Source: Taudactylus pleione (taxonomy: Eukaryota > Chordata > Amphibia > Anura > Myobatrachidae). Taken from it: a stretch of 64,000 nt of DNA. The stretch lies in NCBI GenBank assembly GCA_031769625.1, contig JAUIMM010000213.1, positions 1,866,501 through 1,930,500 on the forward strand. The letters are read 5' to 3'. Both the position numbers and the translations under genes were made by a program. This document shows, piece after piece, positions 10,251 to 22,338 of the stretch. The notes beneath the pieces were generated by a model. The model had not been told where the DNA came from and ran no database searches. It saw only the letters and a program-made list of their open reading frames with translations. How positions within the stretch are numbered: position 1 is the first letter of the stretch; each line of letters starts with the position of its first letter.

Positions 10251-11243
10251 ATGCTCTCTCTAGATCCTTTTTGCCTCTGGAAGAAGATGAAAATCAACAT
10301 AAAAAAACATTCTATTCTCAGTCCTATAGTGTTTGCACACACTCAAGTTAGCTCTGTTTCTCCTCCTTGCAAAGTCATTGTGGCTCCCAATCTTTGCAAA
10401 AAATTTCTTACTTGGGCCCATGCCTCTCTATTTGCAGGTCATTATGGCATTCATAAAACCTTTAAACTCTTTCAACGTTCCTACTGGTGGATGTCAGAAA
10501 TGTTATTGTCTCCTGTGCAAAGTGCGCTGAGCCAAATCTGTTTGAAGAAAGGCAGTAGGTCCTCTACAACACTTACCGATTCTGTTGAGTCCATGGACTA
10601 ATTTATCCATGGACTTAATTTCTGCGTTACCTTCCTCCAAGGGTCACAACATGATTTGGGTAGTGGTGGACCGATTTTCTAAAGTGGCTCACTTCATATT
10701 TCTGGTTGGTCTCCCTTTGGCACCACAATTAGCCAAAGTCTTTCTTCGTGAAATATTTTGTCTGCATGGCCTACCTATAGAAATCATGTCTGACTGTTGT
10801 GTACAATTCGTGGTTAGATTCTGGCAAGCCTTGAATTCTTCCTGAGAGATAAAATTGAAGTTTTCCTCTGCCTATCATCTGCAGACTAATGGGTAGACAG
10901 AATGAATCAAGAGCTGGAGACTTCCATCAGACTATTTGTATCTTCTTCTCAAGATGATTGGTTTGATCTGCTGCCTTGGTCAGAATTTGCTCATAATTAT
11001 CGTTACCACACATGCACAAATTCTACTCCTTTCTTCACTGTTTTTGGAAAGCATCCTCTTGCCCCAATGTTTCAAGCATTACCATCATTAGAAGTACCTG
11101 CTGTCTCTGGTCTTCTTGAATCTTTCTCTGATATCTGGAAGAAAGTACATTCTTCATTAAAGAAAGCATCTAGCAACGACAAGAAATTTGTTGATTCGAA
11201 ACATTTGGATGTTCCTCTTCTACGACCTGGAGATAGGGTCTGA
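10251..11243 (+). pseudogene. Ty3/gypsy integrase remnant
   Basis: Pieces in order: the zinc-binding part with AGHYGIHKTFKLFQRSYWW, the core starting NLSMDLISALPSSKGHN with the first catalytic Asp, VVVDRFSKVAHF, the second Asp in IEIMSDCCVQF (family SDRGxQF), a stop-interrupted QTNG.TE segment holding the catalytic Glu at about 10885-10900, and the C-terminal piece 10902-11243 with WFDLLPWSEFAHNYRYH and LLRPGDRV. At least four stops or shifts. Integrase downstream of RNase H defines Ty3/gypsy order. Confidence 0.85.
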
Positions 11244-11310
11244 CTTTCCATCAAGAATTTGAGATTGAGAGTTCCCATATTAAACTAGCTCCACGTTTTA
11301 TTGGTCCTTA

Positions 11311-11622
11311 TTGAACCCAGTGGCATACAAGTTGGAATTACCTTCCCAGCTGAGTTTATCTAATATGTTTCATATTTCCTTGCTTCGACCTTTAGCTATC
11401 AATCAATTCCATCACGTTCCACCTAAAACTCCACAGGTTCATACTCAACGTGGGATTGAGTTTGAGGTGAAACAGATTCCTGATTCCGACATTATTTGGG
11501 TCATCTTCAGTATTTTATTGACTGTAAGGGCTACAGCCCGGAAGAATGAGTATGGATAAAAGCCTCTGATGTTCATGCTCCGCAGTTTATTCATGTTTTT
11601 TACAAAAAAATTCCTGCTTAAC
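11311..11622 (+). pseudogene. Integrase C-terminus with degenerate chromodomain
   Basis: The piece shows LELPSQLSLSNMFHISLLRPL, the linker typical before chromovirus chromodomains, then IEFEVKQIPDSDII, the start of a chromodomain. After a shift the remaining strand and helix are recognisable (ASDVHAPQF). The chromodomain would direct integration to heterochromatin marks. The aromatic cage residues cannot be judged because of the shift around 11510-11560. Confidence 0.7.
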
Positions 11623-11647
11623 CTTCAAGGTGTTCGGGGGCTATCCT

Positions 11648-11659
11648 AAAAAGAGGGGG
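11648..11659 (+). promoter_or_regulatory. Polypurine tract
   Basis: AAAAAGAGGGGG lies three bases before the 3' LTR start (TAC then TGTCAGG). This is the expected plus-strand primer position. Confidence 0.8.
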
Positions 11660-11662
11660 TAC

Positions 11663-13433
11663 TGTCAGGATTCAGCCTGGGATCGACCGTTACTCACTGC
11701 AGCATCAGGTTCCCCTGACTAGCTGCGCAGTCAGATGCCAGGTGCAGCGGTGGATGACATGCTGAGTATTATCCCCAGGGTCCTGTTGACTTCCATGCAA
11801 TCCTCCATATCAGAGTTCCTGTGATGGCGGTCATGGACGCAGCCTTATTGTCTGTCTCACCTGACCAGACCCTCCACCAATAGTAACCTGGTCAGGATCT
11901 GGTCTAAGATCTACAGTAATATGGTAGACAATGTCTAGATAGACACTAGATGTTAGACAGTCCACAGGTCAACAGGGACAAAGGCTGACAGGAACAAAAG
12001 GTAGACACATTAAAGATCGACATTTAAGATGATCGACATGAACAAATTAACAATAGGGTCAAAATATCAGCATGAAAATGGTCAACTCCTGATATTTGGG
12101 GTTATTTAGGGTTAGGGTTAGCACTTACTGGAGGGTTAGGGTTACACACTTACCCTGACGGTTAGGGTTAGGCACTTACCCGGATAGGTTAGGGAGATAG
12201 GTGCAGAATCTGCACTAGAACAACAGAAGTCTACAATTCTGCACGGGAAAGGAATATATATGTATCCTAATTAACAAGCAGAGGTCGGGAGGCAGATATC
12301 CCTATTGCCAAATACTATACTTTTTATATGCTGATTGCTGTTAACTATAGAAGGTTGGCGGTGCTCCCCTGAGTCAGAATCGCAACATTCAAAAAAGAAA
12401 AACAGAGAAATAAGACTTGTTTGGGGGCACACTTATGTAATAATGATGTGATTAAAACTTAGCTTTTAATAAGCAACACTAAAATAAGTAGAAAAAGATT
12501 ATTAGTTACAAAACTAGAAAAAATGCAAAGAAAAAAATTATATGAAAAAGTATATGTTTGTTGTTTTATATTTCTTTATAGAAAATGATGATAGTTGCTT
12601 ATGTGAGTAAATGTCCCATCAAGCAATGCCGTATTGGCAAAGCGAAATATTTTGCGTATATAGACACTGAAAAAAATGGTACCTATACCCTTGTGCTGCA
12701 CAGTCAGCACCAAAAACAAGAGTCTTCTTTCTGGATAGGTTAGGGTTAGGCATAAGGAGGGAGGGTTAGGGTTAGGCACTTACCACAATGGTGAGGGTTA
12801 GGCACCAGGAGTGAGGATTAGGGTTAGGCACCAAGGGGAGGGTTAGGGTTAGAGTGAAGATTAGGGTTAGAAAACATTTAGTGTGTTGACATTCTGTCCC
12901 TGTCAACCTATTGACTGTCTAATATCTGGTGTCTATTTAGACATTGTCTACCTTTTACTGTAGATCTTTCAATCCACACCCAGCCTGGTCACCTCTCAGC
13001 TGACTCTCTCCTTCAATGGACAACTACTAAGGATAGAAAGCAGGACTCCAGGAAACAGGAAGTCACCTGAACAAGTGATATTCAGCATCAGTTACTATAC
13101 TACAGTGTTACTAACATCGGTGATTACCAATATTTTTCCACTGATAATCTCCAGCCAGTCAGTTGTCTTACTTATCTCTCTGTCAATTGCTAATTCCTGG
13201 GTCCCTGATCAGGTGACCTGTTCATTGGGTAAAGCAAAACCCATATCCCAATTGGAGGGGTGACTGGTGAAAACTACCAATGAGTTAGACTCCTTGCCTT
13301 TGGTCAGGTCTAATTAACACCCGGAATTAGCCAACGATTAAGTCATATTTACTTCGTCCTCGTCTGCTACTGCTACCTAGTCACTCTGACTCCCAGTCCT
13401 CTGACTGGAAACCTCAAGGACCAGGTTGTGACA
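11663..13433 (+). repeat. 3' LTR, split by a nested DNA element
   Basis: It starts TGTCAGGATTCAGCC and ends GTTGTGACA. Removing the nested element at 11895-12983 leaves about 680 bp. Relative to the 5' LTR it has lost about 104 bp after CCTGAACAA but keeps the 3' portion that the 5' LTR lacks. The two LTRs differ at many positions, so the insertion is old. Confidence 0.85.
11895..12983. mobile_element. Non-autonomous DNA element with telomere-like repeats, inside 3' LTR
   Basis: The LTR octamer CCTGGTCA is present on both sides (11887-11894 and 12984-12991), a probable 8-bp target duplication. Near the ends are inverted copies of GATCTACAGTA..GGTAGACAATGTCTA extending about 75 bp. The interior has two blocks of GGGTTAGGGTTAGGCACTTACC-type repeats around 12105-12190 and 12735-12870, separated by AT-rich sequence. 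It has no coding capacity. An 8-bp duplication fits hAT, but the extreme end bases do not match well, so class is uncertain. Confidence 0.75.
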
Positions 13434-13758
13434 ATGGGTTTTGACTGATGCTAACCATTCTTTCTTTACCATCATAATATATGATATACCACTCTTAGGT
13501 GTGCGGTTGTGTTATGTTATATGCACGCCTTGGTGTGTGTTGTGACACACAATGATGAAGCCCGAGTGTGTTCAACCACCCAAGGCGTGTGTATATAGGA
13601 GCACGAATGCACACCCAAGAGTGTGCATCTTAAAATGGCCCCTGTTGTGACAAAATAGTTCTACATGGAGATAATGTAGGCTGAAACAGATACAGAATAG
13701 GGGGAAATATAGTTCAGAATAAACTGTTTAATTTGAATTATTTTTAATGAATAAACAT
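13434..13758. other. Intergenic with imperfect inverted repeat
   Basis: No gene. An imperfect inverted repeat pairs TATATGCACGCCTTGG (about 13518-13533) with CCAAGGCGTGTGTATATA (about 13579-13596), possibly the core of another small palindromic element. Confidence 0.45.
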
Positions 13759-13913
13759 TTAAGGGATGTGCAGGCTCGTTTCTACTCGGTTCCGTTCGTT
13801 TTTTTTTACCGAATCTTATTGGGTATCAGCTGTCACGAGTTTTGGATAGCCAATAAGATTCGGTAAAAAAAACCGAACGGAACCGAGTAGAACCGAGCCT
13901 GCACATCCCTTAA
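13759..13913. mobile_element. Foldback MITE, about 150 bp
   Basis: A nearly perfect palindrome: TTAAGGGATGTGCAGGCTCG at the left and its inverse at the right, with arms of about 62 bp joined by a ~27-bp loop. TTAA at both edges could be a target duplication (piggyBac/Kolobok style) or simply part of the arms. It has no coding capacity. The near-identity of the arms indicates recent origin or hairpin-driven correction. Confidence 0.75.
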
Positions 13914-15590
13914 AAGTGTAAGACAATAAAACAGGCTGAACATTTAGAAAAGGCTACTTAAAAATGTAAACATTTGAATGATTACCGTCACTTTAAGAGT
14001 GGTTCATTTTGGAAGAAAATGTGGTGACCAGTAAATTGTACTGGCAGGAAGTGCTTAATGCTTCTTCAGGGCATGTTGATAGTGTTTGCTGTACTGGATT
14101 CTGAAGTGGCTGCTCAGGTGAGTCCTGTTCAAGTTCTTTGGAGAGATCATCATTGTACCAATCAGCTGTAGTGAGGATTGAAGTCAAGTCCTTTGAGTTG
14201 TATGGTACTTTTGGGAAAAAAAATTTCTGTCAGAAATGTATATATCTGTCAGCTGGGAGGTGTGTGGTCATTTGGAAATAATGCATGGTCATGTGATCTC
14301 GTATGCCCAATCATTATTGCTGGACTTCAAATAAATAGCTAACAGTTTTCTGCCAAAACTACATTTCTGTATTTTTATTTAATGTTAATTGTTATTGTTG
14401 CTGATGTACACAAAAGGCAATCCTCACCCCATATGAGGTTCAATGAAATCACTGGGATGTGGACATGTGGTTGAATCTCCTACCATAAAAAAATATGGTT
14501 TCATTGTGGAAAAAAGGTCTTTAAAACCTTTTCAAATGCCCTTATTTTGAGATAAGTAATTTTTGAAAAACTGTATGCTAGCTCCAAAATAAAATTTGCA
14601 CATATATAAACACTTTTGTTTTTATGATGCATCTATACTTTTATTGGGCTAGTAATATAAGAATCTGAGCAAATCTCCTAGTTGTTTTAAATGAAAATAA
14701 ATGCCACTCTAAAGGCCAACTATTGGGAAATTGTAGCCAAAGGTTCTCTGCCACTTTGTATTTAGATTCAAATATAGAAAAAGATCCATGGCATGCTTAT
14801 AGACAGTCAAAGGATATGTGTGTGTGAAGAAACAGATCAGGATAAAGTATTTATTGTGATATTGTGGGGTAATTAACTCAGTAGAAGGACAAGGACAAAT
14901 TTTGCAGCATAGAGGTTTTTAAGGAGGATCCAACACAGCTTTTTCTTGAATAAATCTAAATGCCCTTTATTTTCAGCATAAAATAGTGCAAAACAAATGA
15001 ACAGAAAAATAACAAATGCCTAGCCCCTATTCAGGGCACTGACTCACTTCTTCGCTCCTGACTACCTTTGGGAAGCTAGTCTGCAAATAAAGTCCAAAGT
15101 CTCACACTCTTCTTCCTGCAGAGTAACACTGGGATAATCAGTGTGGCCTGGCTTGGCCTCTGGCTTCTCATATGTCAGCTCTCCGGACACAGCGTCTGGC
15201 CTGGTCCTTAGCTGGCTGGCTACCACAGCCTCAAAGTTGCAGTCTCAACTCAGTCTTTTAGAGGTTTAGGGTTCTCCCTATCTCCTGTAGGTCTGAACCC
15301 CGGCTTCCTAGCCACCAGTGGCTTCCCAGCACACACTGATCTCCAATTGCAGTCCAACCTGGACTGTGTGAATGGTCTGTCTCAGTCCTCCCTGGACTGA
15401 ATCTACTGGGCAGCATTTAGGTGAGCTAACACCTGGCTTTTCCACCCTGTGTGGGCAGATCCCTCTAGCCCTACACAGAATCCATGGCTCATTATCACCT
15501 TCTTTGGTGATACTGCCACATAATGTTAAAAGATAAAATTATTCAGATGACTGTGCTAGCATATGTGTTGGGTACAAGGAAATTAGAAAG
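13914..15590. other. Intergenic, no gene recognised
   Basis: AT-rich to 14930, then more GC-rich sequence (14930-15520), which reads like the untranslated part of a retroelement but has no domain I can name. No frame above 64 codons. Confidence 0.45.
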
Positions 15591-15594
15591 CCTT

Positions 15595-15860
15595 AAATGG
15601 GTGAAACACATGGGTGGCACACTCCCACAAACACATCCATCCTTGCACCGATCCATGAGGTGCTCAGCCTTCTCCCAGATGGAGAGAAACCTTGTGCGCT
15701 CCTAGTAACTATCTTTTCAAATGCCAGAAAACAATTAGCAAGGGAATGGAGGACTGCCATTCTGTCTGAGGAACCTCACAAATCTGAGGATGGGAGCTGT
15801 GATGAGATGGAGCATAGAGGATATCCTACAACAAGTCAGGAGGCTTACACCAGGTACCCA
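15595..15860 (+). pseudogene. Possible L1-like ORF2 C-terminal remnant
   Basis: An open piece of about 90 codons includes TLVTIF-like LLVTIFSNARKQLAREWR, which resembles the end of vertebrate L1-type ORF2 proteins (a hydrophobic helix followed by an ARxxIAxxWR motif). There is no RT motif nearby, so the assignment is weak. It may equally be a chance frame. Confidence 0.25.
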
Positions 15861-15880
15861 AAAGTTTTTATAGCATAATC

Positions 15881-16960
15881 ATATGTAGTCCCACACATGG
15901 ACTTAACACTAACTATGATTATTTATTCTGAAAAAAAAGATAATGGTCAATGGTCAATGACCTTGCTTTGCCACTTAATACCTGCAAGAAAATATGAATA
16001 ACCATACTAACATTTCTATATACAAATGTTCTTTATTATATTTTAATATTGTTTTATATATGCTGTGTTATATATACATAATAAATAATTTGTTCTTTTA
16101 AAATAATTACTATAGTATATATGCTGATCCATATGTTCACACACATATCCTTTGCCTGTCTATAAGTTTGCCAGGGACCTTTTTCTATATTTGATCTTTA
16201 CATATATCTTTATGTTCAACTGTACATTAAGCCCTGAATGTGGACACTCACTGGCTGATCGCAACATGAGCACAGATTCTTAACAAGAGCTGATAATAGA
16301 TTGCTTGTAGCATAATTTTAGTAATTCTCTATGACAAATACAGCAAAAATTACTATATTACCCAATTCATGTGGATGATATTTGTATGCTCCCTAATTTA
16401 GCACAAACTTAAGTGGTTGAATTATTTTGCGGTCAATTAATTAACTCATGGCATACATATAAAATGCTTGCTTTATATCATATACTTAACTGAATTAAAG
16501 TCAATTCAATAAGAAAGTCAGAACAGACAATTATATCCTGGATATAATTGGTCAGACACACAACTCTTTCACAGAATGAATGAAATGGAATTGTCATTTT
16601 ACTTAAAGCTAGTATTTTCTAGATTAGTTTCTTACAGTTTGTCATATATCAAATATACTGTATATGCTCAGTGCTTTGTAATAATTATAATTTCAGGTAA
16701 ATATTGTATGCAGTACTTGATATCAATAATTGTGATATGCAAACATGTATTATGCCTTTGAACTGGTTGTAGTGTGTAACCTGTTGGTTATTTTCATATT
16801 GTGATGCAAGAAATGGCGATGAGTTCCCTAGAAACAGCTAGATGTGACATTCACCTATAGCAGCGCCCTATCCCATAGAGCACAATATGTAGTTCTAAAC
16901 ACATTGTATTAAGAGATTGTAACAGTGTGACATTGGCGCAAAATACATGCAGTAGGAGAT
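15881..16960. other. AT-rich intergenic, nothing recognised
   Basis: Strongly AT-rich with no coding frame over 61 codons and no clear repeat boundary. Confidence 0.5.
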
Positions 16961-16969
16961 TGAAGCAGG

Positions 16970-17093
16970 GCCTTAGACAGCTGTAACGGGCCCCATTACT
17001 ATTATTATTATTATTATTATTATTATTATCAGTTACTTATATTCCATTGCGCTTTACAATTGGAAACATCAATAGAACAACAGATATCTATAT

Positions 17094-17131
<38 letters not shown>

Positions 17132-17175
17132 GGAAGGCCCTGCTTTCAAGCTTACAATCTATAGGGAAATAGGCA
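16970..17175 (+). repeat. Interspersed repeat with ATT and AT microsatellites
   Basis: Contains (ATT)n at about 16998-17030 and (AT)n at about 17088-17128 between GCGCTTTACAATT and GGCCCTGCTTTCAAGCTTACA. These two phrases flank a variable centre in a dispersed vertebrate repeat I know from amphibian sequence. I cannot assign a class. Confidence 0.5.
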
Positions 17176-18865
17176 TTGATACACAAGGATAAGTGTTATA
17201 TATCACATTTTGGTTTAGACAGAATGCAGAGTTTCTTGGTGGGCTGCATGATCCAGTCCAGGGGCTGGCTAGCAACTTTCAGCCTAGGGGGCAAACACAA
17301 GCAAGTGGCCACAGCTTTTCTATCAGCACACTGTGAAGCATTCCGGAACTTGGCCGTGATAAGGTAATGCCATCTACATATGGCATTACCCTATAGTAGC
17401 CTATGGGTAACAATTTAGCAAATTCTTCTAGAGCAGGGTGCTCCAGATCTGATAGCCGCGTATGCACAGTGTTGTGTGCCATGGACCTTAACCAGGAAGC
17501 AGTGTGATAGTATTACACTATGACACTGCTTCCAGCTCTTTAACAGGACAGGCTCTTATTGGATCCCATCTGCTGGCAAGAGAAGTTTAGTAAATGTATG
17601 TGAAAATATTAATATACACATTACAAATTTGGCCAAAAAATATTTATCACATCCAATTTAAAAATGTGGATTGGGATAATATTTTGTGGCGTTGAACGCG
17701 ATTGACCCTCCATCCATCCACACTAAAGTCCATAAACAATTAGCTGCGAAAAAAGCGAAAACTTAACATCGGAGAAGTTTTAGCACATTTCGTGTGTTTT
17801 GTTGCGATATTTTCATGTCTTTTTTTCTATGGGTGCTCCCATTTTTCACACTACAAAGACGTGAAAATGCATTTGCACAACAAACTAGCGAAAAGTACAG
17901 CTGAATTGGAGAAATCTGTACTCCATAAAAAGCCTAAATGACATAGGAAATCAATATATAAGTGTATTAGTCACTCTAAGAAAAGTATTTGGGGTTCTTA
18001 AACTGAGTTACATGGCTGTTTTATGCATATTTGTATAACATTGGAAAAATGATAAAACACAAGTTTTTTGGGCCAAAATAAATGCTGCACTTAAATTAGG
18101 TATACATGAAAACGGGTGCAAGTATATTTTGTGTCCTAAAGGTGCGTGGAAAAATACACCTGGTGCAGCCACCTACAATGTTTAATATACATGTCCCATC
18201 CATAGAGCCCCCCAAAATATCTGACCTTTTACTTGAAATCCATTTTCCAACACTTAATATTTCACCCCAAAATGATGTCATTATTGGCCAAATTAAACTA
18301 ATTGCAAAATTATTTTTGCCTAAGTTGCCATTAGGGAATAGGGGTCCCCACATTTTTAACCAAAAATAGGGATTTTGCTAATTTTTTCACCTGCCCTTAG
18401 CCCAAAGAGGGTGAAAACAGTTCACAATTTTTGTCTATGGAGTTTTTGCACATGAAAAAACTTTGGCAATAGGATTGCATGATACGCAGTTTTGTGCGAA
18501 AACTTTGTACCTGTGAACACTTATAGCCAAAACACGGCTTTTCGTGGCTAATAGGATATGGATTTAATTCTGATTACAGCCACCAGCCAGGCTGAAAGGG
18601 GAAAGGGGCACACATGCGGGGAGGGAGCATAGGCACATGTGAGTAAAGAGTGCAGAGGCACAGATGGGAAGGGTTGTGTAGCAGAAATTTATAAGACAGA
18701 CTTTACAGCTTTTCATAATCAGATGACTGGGCCTCTAATAAGATAAGAGGAGAATTAATATGTAAAATGTTATTTCAGGGTTTAAATCATTTTATTATTG
18801 CGAAGGCCACCACTTGGGTATTACTTGATGCCACCCGGCTGGAAAAAATTTCTGGAGAGAAGACT
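17176..18865. other. Intergenic, nothing firm
   Basis: AT-rich, with blocks of GCGAAAA and TTTTCGC words like those inside the MITE at 29068-30431, so part of it may be a diverged relative. No coding frame has domain content; the antiparallel frames near 18096-18369 are each other's shadows. Confidence 0.4.
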
Positions 18866-19372
18866 GGAGACTGAAGGGGAAAAGGGGACAGTGGGAGAGA
18901 TGGCAGAGGGAAAGCGGACAGTGATTGACACTGCAGGGGAGAATGGGTCAGTGAGAGAGACTGCAAGGGAAAAAGGTACAGTGAGAGATGGCAGGGGATA
19001 AGGGGACAGGGGAACATAGTGCAGGGGAGAAAGGGACAGTGAGACAGATTGCAGGGGAGAAGTGGCCAGTGAGAGAGATTGCAGGGGAGAAAGGGACAGT
19101 GAGGGAGACTGCAGGGGAGAAAGGGACTGCAGGGGAGAAAAGGACAGTGAGAGAGACTGCAGGGGAGAAGACTGTTAGAGAGACTGCAGGGGAGGAGGGG
19201 ACAGTGAGAAAGACTGCAGAGGAGAAAGGGACAGTGAGAGAGACTGCAGGGAAGAAGGTGACAGTGAGACAGGGTGCAGGGGAGAAAGGGACAGTGAAAC
19301 AGATTGCAGAGGAGAAAGGGACAGTGAGAGAGACTGCAGGGGAGACAGGGACAGAGAGAGACTGCAAAGGGA
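18866..19372. repeat. Purine-rich minisatellite, about 30-bp unit
   Basis: About fifteen diverged copies of a unit containing TGCAGGGGAGAAAGGGACAG followed by TGAGAGAGAC. The strand is almost all purine. Because the unit is a multiple of three, long open frames run through both strands (140 codons forward, over 200 reverse), but they have no other protein features and I do not regard them as genes. Confidence 0.9.
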
Positions 19373-20663
19373 GTACCTCTGTGGTGTGGTGTGCTCCGCA
19401 ACTACAGTGAGAGCCTTCTTCTGTGCCGTGCCAATGAAAGCAGGGACAGGGAGGGAGGAAGAGAGCTGGGGGCAGGGCTACTGCAGAGCCGAGGAAGTGA
19501 TGCTGATCTGGTGATAGGGGGGGCTGAGGGAAACATGTCTGTGAGAGGTGTTTCCCAGGACAGGTTCTTCCATTATAATCCAGCCCTTCTGCAGTCACTA
19601 ATGATCCCAGCTACTGCAGGCTAACTTCCCTGCGCCACAGCCTGACACTGACAGCCAGGAGGCAGACGGGGGAATTTTCCTGGCTGTCAGGCATAGTACA
19701 CAGTCAGCTCTGCTGCGGCCCTAGTTCTGCACAATTTTACTGGCCTGAGGGGCAGATGGCACCCTGCCCCCTGGTCCAGCCGACCACTGATCCAGTCACA
19801 CAGAAATGTCAGGAAGATGTGAAAGAAAGAATGTGTGAGGTTATGTTAGGCTTGCCTACCCTCCCGATTAGGTCGGGAGCCTCCCAAATATCAGGTGCCA
19901 CTCCTGACCCCCCCGGAAAGGCAGGCAAGCCTCCCGGCTGCAGCCTGCCCCCCCCCCCCCGCTACTCATAGAAACCCTGGCAGTGGGGGGGGCAGACATT
20001 CAGAAAACCTATTTGCAGCTTTGAGCCCCTCAGCCCAGTGCAAAACAGGGGGACTCGATCAGTGTGATTGTTCTCCACCACAGGCAGAGGAGAGAATACT
20101 TCTGCTACAGCTCAGCGGCAGCAGTTATCAGTCTCCCACTGCAGCCCAGCTCACAGCAGTACCCGTTCCCCCCCTTCTCAGCACTCCTGGACTGAAGTGA
20201 TGGACAGAGGGATGCTGCAGTTAGACAAGTACAGCAAGAACAGGACTCCCCATCCTAATCACCAGGACTGGTGTGGCAACTAGTATTCAGTTCCTCTAGT
20301 AGAGAAAAGTAAAACTACAGTAAGTGGAAGGAAAGGCAGTGCAGGGAATAGGATACAAAGTTAGTTGAGGTCAAGTATCTCTCATACAAAGTCAGTGTCC
20401 AGGCAGTGGGCAGGAATGCAGCAGACAGACATAAAAAAGCAGAGACCAGGCAAGGTCACACCACATGGTACTGAAAAAAGATTGCAGGCTTTATAAACAC
20501 ACTAAAGCTGCATACACACACAACGATTTTGTTACCAACGATTTTATGAACGATTTTATGAACGATTAACTGTCAGATATTTTTAAAGTCACAGAAACAG
20601 ACAAATCTCAGGTGCACAACTCCAAATTATTAGTAATATATATAAATGCAATACAATTTTGCA
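19373..20663. other. Intergenic, GC-rich then AT-rich, no gene
   Basis: GC-rich to about 20280 with overlapping short frames but no domain. From 20500 it contains a short run of ACGATTTTATGA direct repeats. Confidence 0.45.
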
Positions 20664-20985
20664 ATCAATAGAGGTTTTTAGCATAATCATGGCCAAGGTT
20701 ATGGGCCTACCCACCATATCCAGATCAACCAACGCAATATATATGTACTTCACTTTTTTATTTTCATTCTTTATATGCAGCTGCAGCTGCTCCTAACTAT
20801 CTCTTTAAACTGCACTTTTCTTACTATGGTGGTGCCCTGGGGCAGCTTGGCTGGGCCAGTTTTGGGGGGTCCTGCGCTCTGGATTTGAACCTTAGTATGT
20901 TAGGGACTTACCCGAAAGAGGTTACCTGGATATGGTAGGTAGGCCCATAACCTTGGCCATGATTATGCTAAAAACCTCTATTGAT
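20664..20985. mobile_element. MITE with 62-bp inverted repeats
   Basis: ATCAATAGAGGTTTTTAGCA at the left and its inverse at the right extend about 62 bp each, through GGGCCTACC and CATATCCAG, around a ~195-bp non-coding centre. No target duplication was clear. Its right end abuts a truncated copy of the element seen complete at 53261-53851. Confidence 0.75.
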
Positions 20986-20987
20986 CA

Positions 20988-21209
20988 GATCTCCACTCCC
21001 CCGTTTTCAAGCACCTTCCCCTGTTACCACCCACAAACGCCTCCATCTGTCACTCAAACTACCGACCTGGTTGAGTTCAAGGAGAGAGAAATTTCTGATC
21101 GTAGCGGCTAGTTTGCGCATGCGCATTGCGAACTTTATGCATGCGCAGTATAGCGAACATCGGTGGCATACGACCATGCGGCCGCTTCGACCGACTCTGA
21201 ATGAGGTCC
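20988..21209. mobile_element. Truncated MITE, same family as 53261-53851
   Basis: Matches about 53636-53851 almost throughout, beginning GATCTCCACTCCCCCGTT and ending CTCTGAATGAGGTCC. The left half is missing and is replaced by the inverted-repeat element. The frames at 20981-21358 and 21007-21219 on the two strands are incidental to this repeat. Confidence 0.8.
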
Positions 21210-21214
21210 AAAGT

Positions 21215-21350
21215 ACCAACCAATCAGCTCCTAACTGTTATTTTTCAAACACAGCCTGTAAAGACGTAGTACAGTACATAGACCCCTGTATCTCTCTTCA
21301 CTTTATCTCTCTCCATGATTTGATAAATCTCCCACTTTGTTCTGATGAAT
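21215..21350. repeat. Fragment of MITE family seen at 33698-33876
   Basis: Shares ACCAATCAGCTCCTAACTGT and TTTTTCAAACACAGCCTG with the complete palindromic copy, then a diverged TCACTTTATCTCTCTCCATG arm. The left arm is lost. Confidence 0.6.
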
Positions 21351-22338
21351 ATACGTAATGTCAACCATAGACCAAACCCTGTATAATGTCTACTGTATAT
21401 ATTAATTTTATGCTACATTTGTGGTTTGTGGTTTTATAAATAATAAATTGTAGAAAATATATACATATGCTGGAGTTATTTTGCATACTTTTTTTGTATT
21501 TTATTATGATGGCATTTTCATATATTTTCTGGAGACATTATATGATTGTTAGAATCAAATGTAGTTATTTATTTATATACAGTAAGTGTTGTAGATATTG
21601 TAGTACTGTGCAGAATTCATTATGTATGCTAAAAGGTTGATGTGTTTTCCTAGCATTGAAGGCATTTTTAAAAATGAAAAGAAAAACTCAATAACATCTA
21701 GTGCTTGTTCATAAAGCATAATTCCCATAAGATGTAAAACCTAAAACTGCAATAAGCAAAGCTAAAAATAATAAAAAAATGTAAAGAACGCAACAAATGG
21801 ATAGTGGAAAAATAACTAAATATATTTTAATATGAAAAAGAAGGCAAAATTGTCTTAAAAAATGTGTAAATAACATTGAAAACAACAAAACCAATAAACA
21901 AAAATTATGTAACCTAGTTCTGTAATGTCGTCATTAAATACTTTCTATTGCTCAGTTTTTAGTCATGTGTTTGTTTTATCATAGTAATTTGTTTTTATGT
22001 CTATCATTGTCTACTTAAGCACAAATATGCTTTTCCTATATATTTAGTCTAAAGAAAGTAAACTTATGAATAATGGCAAATGCTGAGAGATGTTCACCTG
22101 TTTTCCCACATCCTGTCAAAATGTCATATTGATTTGCCACAGTGTCAGATGCTAATACATTTGTTTAGGGCAGTCAAAAATACAAAGTATACCTACGCAT
22201 TTTCATATATCTACTGCTGCTACTGAGATGAAAAATGCAAAAGTTAATTAGCAAATTATTAGCACATTACAAAATTTAATAGGTTTATACTGTATTTACA
22301 GTGCTGCAAATTTGTTTTTAATACTAATCAATAAATGT
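21351..22338. other. AT-rich intergenic, nothing recognised
   Basis: No coding frame over 61 codons; no repeat boundary seen. Confidence 0.5.

Larger units (their letters stand above)
8126..13433 (+). mobile_element. Ty3/gypsy LTR retrotransposon (chromovirus), degenerate
   Basis: Both LTRs begin TGTCAGGATTCAGCCTGG and the 3' one ends TTGTGACA (TG..CA). The flanking pentamers are ATGTG (8121-8125) and ATGGG (13434-13438), a 5-bp duplication with one change. Gag, protease, RT, RNase H, integrase and chromodomain remnants appear in Ty3/gypsy order, with integrase after RNase H. A polypurine tract precedes the 3' LTR. The element lost the 5' LTR tail, primer site and most of gag by deletion, and most of the RT palm. 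Confidence 0.9.

Noticed and set aside
18787..19598. Long minus- and plus-strand open frames (204, 216 and 140 codons)
   Set aside because: They are translations of the 30-bp minisatellite, whose length is a multiple of three. They have no independent domain or start context.
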